Of a DNA stretch of 34,894 bases, positions 31,485 through 34,894 are shown one piece after another. Both the position numbers and the translations under genes were made by a program. The notes below the pieces were generated by a model. The model was not told where the DNA came from and made no database searches. It saw nothing but the letters and a program-made list of their open reading frames with translations. Source of the DNA: a virus; the IMG/VR virus record IMGVR_UViG_3300017763_000075, positions 1 to 34,894 of that record; one strand, given 5' to 3'. Positions within the stretch are counted from its first letter, which is position 1. Every line of letters begins with the position of its first letter.

Positions 31485-31689
31485 CACCTTGTACTGCATT
31501 TGTCATGGTAAGCTCATGTGCCTCGCATTGCAGACAGCCAATAATGGTTTGAAAATTTAACCTTGGTTCAAGTGGCGAATTTAAAACCTTAGCATCAGGA
31601 CTATCGGCATCGCCTGTAGTATACTTATCTATCAGGTTGGCTAGTTCCATCTGGAATTGATCCGTTTGCTCATGGTAATCCTTACTCAT
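31435..31689 (-). CDS. Last gene of the leftward operon, unknown
   Basis: An 84-residue protein starting MSKDYHEQTDQFQMELANLI; the ATG at 31689 overlaps the HNH gene stop (ATGA), and the frame's earlier TTG is less likely. It has a helical N-terminus, then NFQTIIGCLQCEAHELTMTN, a pattern I recall from phage hypothetical proteins, and an acidic C-terminus (DPDDFEALDDIL). It is convergent with the SWIM-like gene, with a 50-base overlap of the two 3' ends. It has no membrane segment. Function unknown. Confidence 0.6.
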   Translation of the reverse strand: MSKDYHEQTDQFQMELANLIDKYTTGDADSPDAKVLNSPLEPRLNFQTIIGCLQCEAHELTMTNAVQGAIEIDPDDFEALDDIL

Positions 31690-31943
31690 ATGAGCCAACC
31701 TTTCTCCCTACTCTCCTTGGGCCATTTATGTATGTAATCGTGGCACTCTCGGCAAACTGCCATCCAGGTATCCACATCTAAATAAAACCTTCCCCTACCC
31801 GCTTTGTGATGGATATCTAGCTTACGCTTTTTTCCGCACTTCTCGCAGACCTTGTCCTTTAAGAAATTCTCGCCTAGCTCTTTGTACTCCCTGTACTCTC
31901 TCTGCCTCTTTTTGCTTACTCTCCTCAGCGGACTTCTTTTCAC
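31686..31943 (-). CDS. HNH endonuclease
   Basis: An 85-residue protein. After a basic N-terminus (MKRSPLRRVSKKRQREYREY), the zinc/active-site core is CEKCGKKRKLDIHHKAGRGR then DVDTWMAVCRECHDYIH: two C-x-x-C pairs for structural zinc and the His-His of the betabeta-alpha metal fold. Small phage HNH enzymes often nick DNA near terminase genes and take part in packaging. Here the gene is at the far end of the late operon on the circular map. Its 5' part overlaps the preceding gene by 122 bases in another frame, unusual for this compact genome. Confidence 0.8.
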   Translation of the reverse strand: MKRSPLRRVSKKRQREYREYKELGENFLKDKVCEKCGKKRKLDIHHKAGRGRFYLDVDTWMAVCRECHDYIHKWPKESREKGWLI

Positions 31944-32169
31944 TATTTACTCCTTCTCCCCCGAACCAAAAATTAGAGTCATTACCCCAATGATCAGGTG
32001 GTGGATCATATCCACGCTTCTTCCAAAAATACCGCCATCCCTCATCAACATCTTTTATTAATTGAGCACAAGTGCCTGAGAAATATCCATTACCTGCCGT
32101 AGCATATTGAAAAGATGCTGGTCTAGAAACAGACTCAGAAACTGAATTCCCGTACTTCTCGTTTTCCAT
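31822..32169 (-). CDS. Unknown protein overlapping the HNH gene
   Basis: A 115-residue protein starting MENEKYGNSVSESVSRPASF. The ATG at 32169 is preceded by GGGGGA, a good Shine-Dalgarno; the frame's upstream extension to 32256 is unlikely. The N-terminal 75 residues contain aromatic and Gly residues (FSGTCAQLIKDVDEGWRYFW then KKRGYDPPPDHWGNDSNFWF). The last 45 are a charged helix (EKKSAEESKQKEAERVQGVQ), encoded on top of the start of the HNH gene. It is late by position. No domain was recognised; a virion or lysis role is possible. Confidence 0.6.
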   Translation of the reverse strand: MENEKYGNSVSESVSRPASFQYATAGNGYFSGTCAQLIKDVDEGWRYFWKKRGYDPPPDHWGNDSNFWFGGEGVNSEKKSAEESKQKEAERVQGVQRARREFLKGQGLREVRKKA

Positions 32170-32311
32170 CGTCCCCCGTGGTTGATGTGATGATTTTTGC
32201 GATATTGCAGTCGGGGATAATATTATTAAAAAACTCTTCCCAATCCCAATGTTCATTATCTGTATAGACTATATAGTCTGATTTATGGGTTGATAGTATG
32301 TGCGTATGCAT
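32135..32311 (-). CDS. Small unknown protein
   Basis: A 58-residue gene read from the - strand: ATG at 32311-32309, stop TGA at 32137-32135. It starts MHTHILSTHKSDYIVYTDNE and contains HWDWEEFFNNIIPDCNIAKI. The start overlaps the stop of the 31-residue gene (TGATG). The gene overlaps the next one by 35 bases. The strand-turn-helix look and absence of a membrane segment suggest a small soluble protein. Function unknown. Confidence 0.5.
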   Translation of the reverse strand: MHTHILSTHKSDYIVYTDNEHWDWEEFFNNIIPDCNIAKIITSTTGDDGKREVREFSF

Positions 32312-32406
32312 CACCTCGACCCTTTTTCATAAAAAAGTATAGCGAACCCGAATAGGATACACATAGACAGCGAGAATACCTCTATCATGCTAAGGCTGAG
32401 TTCCAT
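32311..32406 (-). CDS. Tiny single-pass membrane peptide
   Basis: A 31-residue frame: ATG at 32406-32404, stop at 32313-32311. It starts MELSLSMIEVFSLSMCILFG, then FAILFYEKGSR. Nearly the whole length is one hydrophobic segment, followed by a short basic tail. It overlaps the preceding gene by 17 bases and shares TGATG with the following one. Placement after a one-TM coiled-coil protein suggests a membrane-active lysis accessory, but so short a frame could be chance. Confidence 0.4.
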   Translation of the reverse strand: MELSLSMIEVFSLSMCILFGFAILFYEKGSR

Positions 32407-32698
32407 TTCTCATCTCCTCAATCCGATCATCTATCTTGGTTAACCTTTCCTTAATTAGCACAATATTCATATTTTGCATAACATCGGCAGGTAGTTCACC
32501 TTCCCTCGGCCACGTGTACCTAAAATTACTATTCAATTCCATCTCGTGATGCATTCTAATGATGTCATTCTCGATGGTGTTTAGTCTGTTTACGACCACA
32601 CTATACCCCCATACCAGTGTCCCGACTAAGCCAATTACTTTGGCGGCAAACTGGAGCTGTACTTTAGCAGAGGCGTTCTCATTTATTTCACCACTCAT
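32390..32698 (-). CDS. Single-TM coiled-coil protein, lysis candidate
   Basis: A 102-residue protein. Residues about 17-38 (FAAKVIGLVGTLVWGYSVVV) are a membrane segment. Residues about 38-55 form a coiled coil (NRLNTIENDIIRMHHEMELN), followed by FRYTWPREGELPADVMQ, a motif I recall from small membrane proteins of marine phages. A second helix completes the protein (IVLIKERLTKIDDRIEEMRN). One N-terminal TM plus periplasmic coiled coil fits an inner-membrane spanin or a holin partner. It shares ATGA with the 36-residue basic gene. Confidence 0.6.
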   Translation of the reverse strand: MSGEINENASAKVQLQFAAKVIGLVGTLVWGYSVVVNRLNTIENDIIRMHHEMELNSNFRYTWPREGELPADVMQNMNIVLIKERLTKIDDRIEEMRNGTQP

Positions 32699-32805
32699 TT
32701 CTTTTTACCCTTAGGTTTCCCCATTCTTCGACCTATATTCATTCCTGCCTTAAAAGCCTTCTTGGATTTAGTACCGCATGTAGATTTTTTCGCTTTCTTT
32801 TTCAT
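32695..32805 (-). CDS. Tiny Lys-rich protein (36 residues)
   Basis: ATG at 32805-32803, stop at 32697-32695. ATGA overlaps with both neighbours argue that it is real. The protein MKKKAKKSTCGTKSKKAFKA continues GMNIGRRMGKPKGKKK, with about 40% Lys. It belongs to a block of five small, very basic genes. The likely role is DNA or RNA binding, or packaging with the genome; unproven. Confidence 0.6.
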   Translation of the reverse strand: MKKKAKKSTCGTKSKKAFKAGMNIGRRMGKPKGKKK

Positions 32806-33050
32806 CGCATTGACTTCTTACCACGGCACTTCCACTTCTTACGGGATAGAGCATTAGCACAGGGTGGTTTCTTACACTTCTTAATACCCGCAGACCTAGC
32901 ACAGTAGGCATCCGCCTTCTTAGTCGACGGCTGAATTCTATCTTTACCATTCTTAGCCTTACCCTTCTGCCCGAAGCTCCGGCACTTGCCATTTACCCGT
33001 TTGGCAAATCGTTTACCTTTAGTGGGCTTACATGCCTTCTTTCTAGGCAT
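32802..33050 (-). CDS. Small Lys/Cys-rich protein (82 residues)
   Basis: Starts MPRKKACKPTKGKRFAKRVN. The middle has GKCRSFGQKGKAKNGKDRIQ. The end has KKADAYCARSAGIKKCKKPP and CANALSRKKWKCRGKKS. Seven Cys with a Lys/Arg-rich background could bind zinc or form disulfides. The 'DAYCARSAGIK...CANALSRKKWKCRG' segment is one I recall from other marine viral proteins. It overlaps the genes on both sides (4 and 8 bases). It is possibly a virion DNA-binding protein. Function unknown. Confidence 0.65.
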   Translation of the reverse strand: MPRKKACKPTKGKRFAKRVNGKCRSFGQKGKAKNGKDRIQPSTKKADAYCARSAGIKKCKKPPCANALSRKKWKCRGKKSMR

Positions 33051-33195
33051 ACCTACCGCCTTTTCCCTTTTTTGCTACACGCTTGGCAACAGGGCTTTTT
33101 TTTTGAGCCTTTGCATATTTAGCAGCATCTGCTTTACCTTTTTTTGTATATGGGAACTTTTTTGTTTTCCCGCCTTTTCCTTTTACTGATGGCAT
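33043..33195 (-). CDS. Small Lys-rich protein (50 residues)
   Basis: ATG at 33195-33193, stop TAG at 33045-33043. The protein starts MPSVKGKGGKTKKFPYTKKG, continuing KADAAKYAKAQKKSPVAKRV. 'KKFPYTKKGKADAAKYAK' is a short motif I recall from marine phage small proteins. It is unstructured-looking apart from one helix. The start abuts the preceding stop (TAATG) and the end overlaps the 82-residue gene by 8 bases. It probably binds DNA by charge. Function unknown. Confidence 0.65.
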   Translation of the reverse strand: MPSVKGKGGKTKKFPYTKKGKADAAKYAKAQKKSPVAKRVAKKGKGGRYA

Positions 33196-33422
33196 TATTT
33201 TTTTCCTTTTTTAGATGATTTCTTTTTCCACGAAATTCTTGCAGGTCCTGTCTTCTTCTTCTTGGCTGATGTACATTGTGCTTTAGTTGGTCTACAGGCA
33301 GGATATGGTCGCTTACTCTTTCCCTTGGCTGACTTCCTGCCACATGGTTTACCCGTCTTACAGTCGATCCATCCTTTACCACCATTACGCCCAAACCATT
33401 TTCTCAACCCTTCCTTAGCCAT
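33195..33422 (-). CDS. Small basic Cys protein with WIDCKTGKPCGR motif
   Basis: A 75-residue protein. Residues about 5-50 are LRKWFGRNGGKGWIDCKTGK then PCGRKSAKGKSKRPYPACRP followed by TKAQC. This 'GW-(V/I)-DCKTGKPCGRK...YPACRPT-x-x-QC' pattern is one I recall from short proteins in many marine phages and some giant viruses; I believe it is a Pfam DUF but cannot confirm the number. Four Cys suggest a small zinc knuckle. The C-terminal part is a Lys tail. One base separates it from the 53-residue gene. Confidence 0.75.
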   Translation of the reverse strand: MAKEGLRKWFGRNGGKGWIDCKTGKPCGRKSAKGKSKRPYPACRPTKAQCTSAKKKKTGPARISWKKKSSKKGKK

Positions 33423-33423
33423 G

Positions 33424-33585
33424 CTACTTCTTCTTCTTGGACTTGTTCCCCCAATTCTTGGCGCCTACCTTCCGGCATTTTACCAACGCACCCGATGCGT
33501 ATGCACTGGGCCATTTACTATACCTGCTCTTTACTTTGCTATAACAAGCATCCTTCTTACCGCCTGATTTCTTTTTCTTAGCCAT
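33424..33585 (-). CDS. Small basic protein with DACYSKVKSRY motif (53 residues)
   Basis: ATG at 33585-33583, stop TAG at 33426-33424. After MAKKKKSGGK comes KDACYSKVKSRYSKWPSAYA then SGALVKCRKVGAKNWG, a compact domain I recall from many phages and large DNA viruses, often next to or fused with the WIDCKTGKPCGR domain of the neighbouring gene. Their adjacency here, split into separate genes, supports a joint function. It ends in KSKKKK. It is likely a nucleic-acid-binding, possibly virion, protein. It starts 1 base after the LamG tail gene. Confidence 0.75.
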   Translation of the reverse strand: MAKKKKSGGKKDACYSKVKSRYSKWPSAYASGALVKCRKVGAKNWGNKSKKKK

Positions 33586-33586
33586 A

Positions 33587-34894
33587 CTATTGGTTGTACA
33601 GGGTTGTTACCTCGGATGCGGTTAATTCCTTGTTGTATATTCTGATGTTATCTAGCCACCCTCCAAAGAAGTTGGAGGCAGATAGGTTTGCTGAAGTCCA
33701 GAAAGCAAGCGCAAGAGCATTTTGGGCACTAGCTGAAGTCCCTGAGTGTACCTCAGTTCCGTCCAAATAAAACTTCCATGCACTACCACTCCTAGCAATA
33801 ACTGCGTGATGCCACTCACTATGAGCTGAGGCGCTATCAAATTGGTCGCCGGCGCTAGTAATAACAGAAATTGTGTTTGTGAGTTTTTTGATCCTTAGAG
33901 ATACTGAGCTAGTAGCGTTTCCTCCGCTACCAGAGAAGTCTCCAAATAAATATGAATTATTACTATTACTTCCTTCATCGTTATGTTTATACCATAATGA
34001 TATTGAAGAGGTTGCTGGCATTACGAGCCCAGTTCTGAGCTTATTATTCGTACCATTCAGTTTGACCGCTTGATTATACTTGCCGTATTCGTAGCTGAGT
34101 GCATCTCCTGTGGATGTTAAGTGAGCCGTGTTTGTTACATCATCAAGATTTCCATCTAGGTTGTAATGCCTGATCAAACCGGAGATATCACTAACACTTC
34201 CACCACTATTGTTTCCACTAAAGTTAGCATTGTAATATATTGCCCTGCCATTCTCGACAAACCAACGGAGGTTTTCGGATTTGGATATACCTACCGCTTC
34301 CGAACTTGAAGCAGTGACATTTGTGCCATTTTGGTCTAGTCTAAAGCCAATCCAGTAATCTTTCGGACCGTCGAAAGCTTCTGCTCGATATATGACCTCC
34401 CATGTAGTGCCATTTGCATTTGATAAATCTGGCTTTACCCAATGGAGTCTAAAAACACCATCGTAATCATCGGTGCCCTGAGAATATATAGCATCAGGTA
34501 GTTCTGTGTAAAATCCCCCACTTAAACTTTTAGCTACCTCATTTTTAACTACGCTTAAGCCACCTAAACCTGATGTTGCCCGTGAAGAAAAATCAACTCC
34601 ATTAGGCATCCAATGCCCCATTGATTCATTCCATACCAATGCATCCCCATTCCCTGGTTCATGACCAGTGCCTGATGTTTGCACATCTGCAATATCGTCA
34701 ATGCTGGTAATCTCGACATCATCAACAAGAATGATTTGGTCACCTGTGGAGTTAGTCTTTAGAATCTTATCCGCTGAAAGCGCAGCAGGTGTATCCTCAA
34801 GCCCAGTAAATTTAGTTACTCCGATACCTGCATTGCTTGTGCCACCATAATATAATACACGACCATTGGATATGTATTCCTGTATGGAACTAAA
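33587..34894 (-). CDS. LamG-domain tail protein, 5' end cut by the right window edge
   Basis: At least 435 residues, open to base 34894; an internal GTG at 34684 is not the start. Upstream residues include TKFTGLEDTPAALSADKILK, then DDVEITSIDDIADVQTSGTG and GDALVWNESMGHWMPNG, a fibre linker motif ('D-I-x-D-V...G-D-x-L-V-W-N...W-x-P'). Residues about 240-430 are a LamG/concanavalin-like domain: LIRHYNLDGNLDD, SSISLWYKHNDEG, WHHAVIARSGSAWKFYLDGT, GGWLDNIRIYNKELTASEV. LamG folds bind glycans. Joining the two window ends adds 31 N-terminal residues in frame. It is probably a receptor-binding fibre. Confidence 0.8.
   Translation of the reverse strand, partial: FSSIQEYISNGRVLYYGGTSNAGIGVTKFTGLEDTPAALSADKILKTNSTGDQIILVDDVEITSIDDIADVQTSGTGHEPGNGDALVWNESMGHWMPNGVDFSSRATSGLGGLSVVKNEVAKSLSGGFYTELPDAIYSQGTDDYDGVFRLHWVKPDLSNANGTTWEVIYRAEAFDGPKDYWIGFRLDQNGTNVTASSSEAVGISKSENLRWFVENGRAIYYNANFSGNNSGGSVSDISGLIRHYNLDGNLDDVTNTAHLTSTGDALSYEYGKYNQAVKLNGTNNKLRTGLVMPATSSISLWYKHNDEGSNSNNSYLFGDFSGSGGNATSSVSLRIKKLTNTISVITSAGDQFDSASAHSEWHHAVIARSGSAWKFYLDGTEVHSGTSASAQNALALAFWTSANLSASNFFGGWLDNIRIYNKELTASEVTTLYNQ

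Noticed and set aside
32170-32256. N-terminal extension of the 115-residue protein
   Set aside because: The ATG at 32169 has a GGGGGA ribosome site, and the extension lies over the 58-residue gene.

Overview
The window reads as a small temperate tailed phage, most likely a podovirus, of an uncultured and probably aquatic bacterium. It encodes the large terminase, a P22-size portal, a scaffold, a major capsid candidate, an adaptor/nozzle pair and many fibre or carbohydrate-binding tail proteins. There is no long tape-measure, sheath or tube gene. It also carries a tyrosine integrase beside a site copying the 3' half of a tRNA-Phe gene. The aquatic origin is inferred from the small Lys-rich proteins and fibre architectures, which I recall from marine viral sequences. 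The host is not identified.

The gene order falls into two transcription units. A rightward early unit (about 24.5-31.5 kb, + strand) holds the integrase, an excisionase-like HTH protein, a Rad52-like annealing protein, a Cas4-like nuclease, a RusA-like resolvase split over two frames, a DnaT/DnaD-like loader, a DnaB-type helicase, SSB, a PD-(D/E)XK-like protein and several tiny genes. A leftward late unit (- strand) starts at 24.2 kb with packaging genes (24.2-20.9 kb). It then runs through portal, scaffold and capsid (20.9-15.3 kb), head-tail joining, holin candidates and tail (15.3 kb to base 1). Genes of the same polarity occupy 34,894 down to 31,435. The gene cut by the left edge and the one cut by the right edge are on the same strand and in compatible frames. 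The window is therefore best read as a complete circular or circularly permuted genome of about 34.9 kb, with one divergent point (attP, 24.24-24.54 kb) and one convergent point (31.43-31.48 kb).

Between the late and early units lies the attP region: a tRNA-Phe 3' half ending in CCA, a hairpin terminator, and three pairs of TGTCACC repeats resembling integrase arm sites. The phage would replicate with its own loader, helicase, SSB and recombination set (annealing protein plus exonuclease) and host polymerase and primase. A cluster of GTGACGTCAC palindromes and an AT-rich hairpin inside the loader/helicase genes may be the origin.

No endolysin, lysogeny repressor, DNA polymerase, RNA polymerase or reverse transcriptase was recognised. 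Lysis and lysogeny control must rest on proteins I cannot name. Three small membrane proteins are holin candidates.
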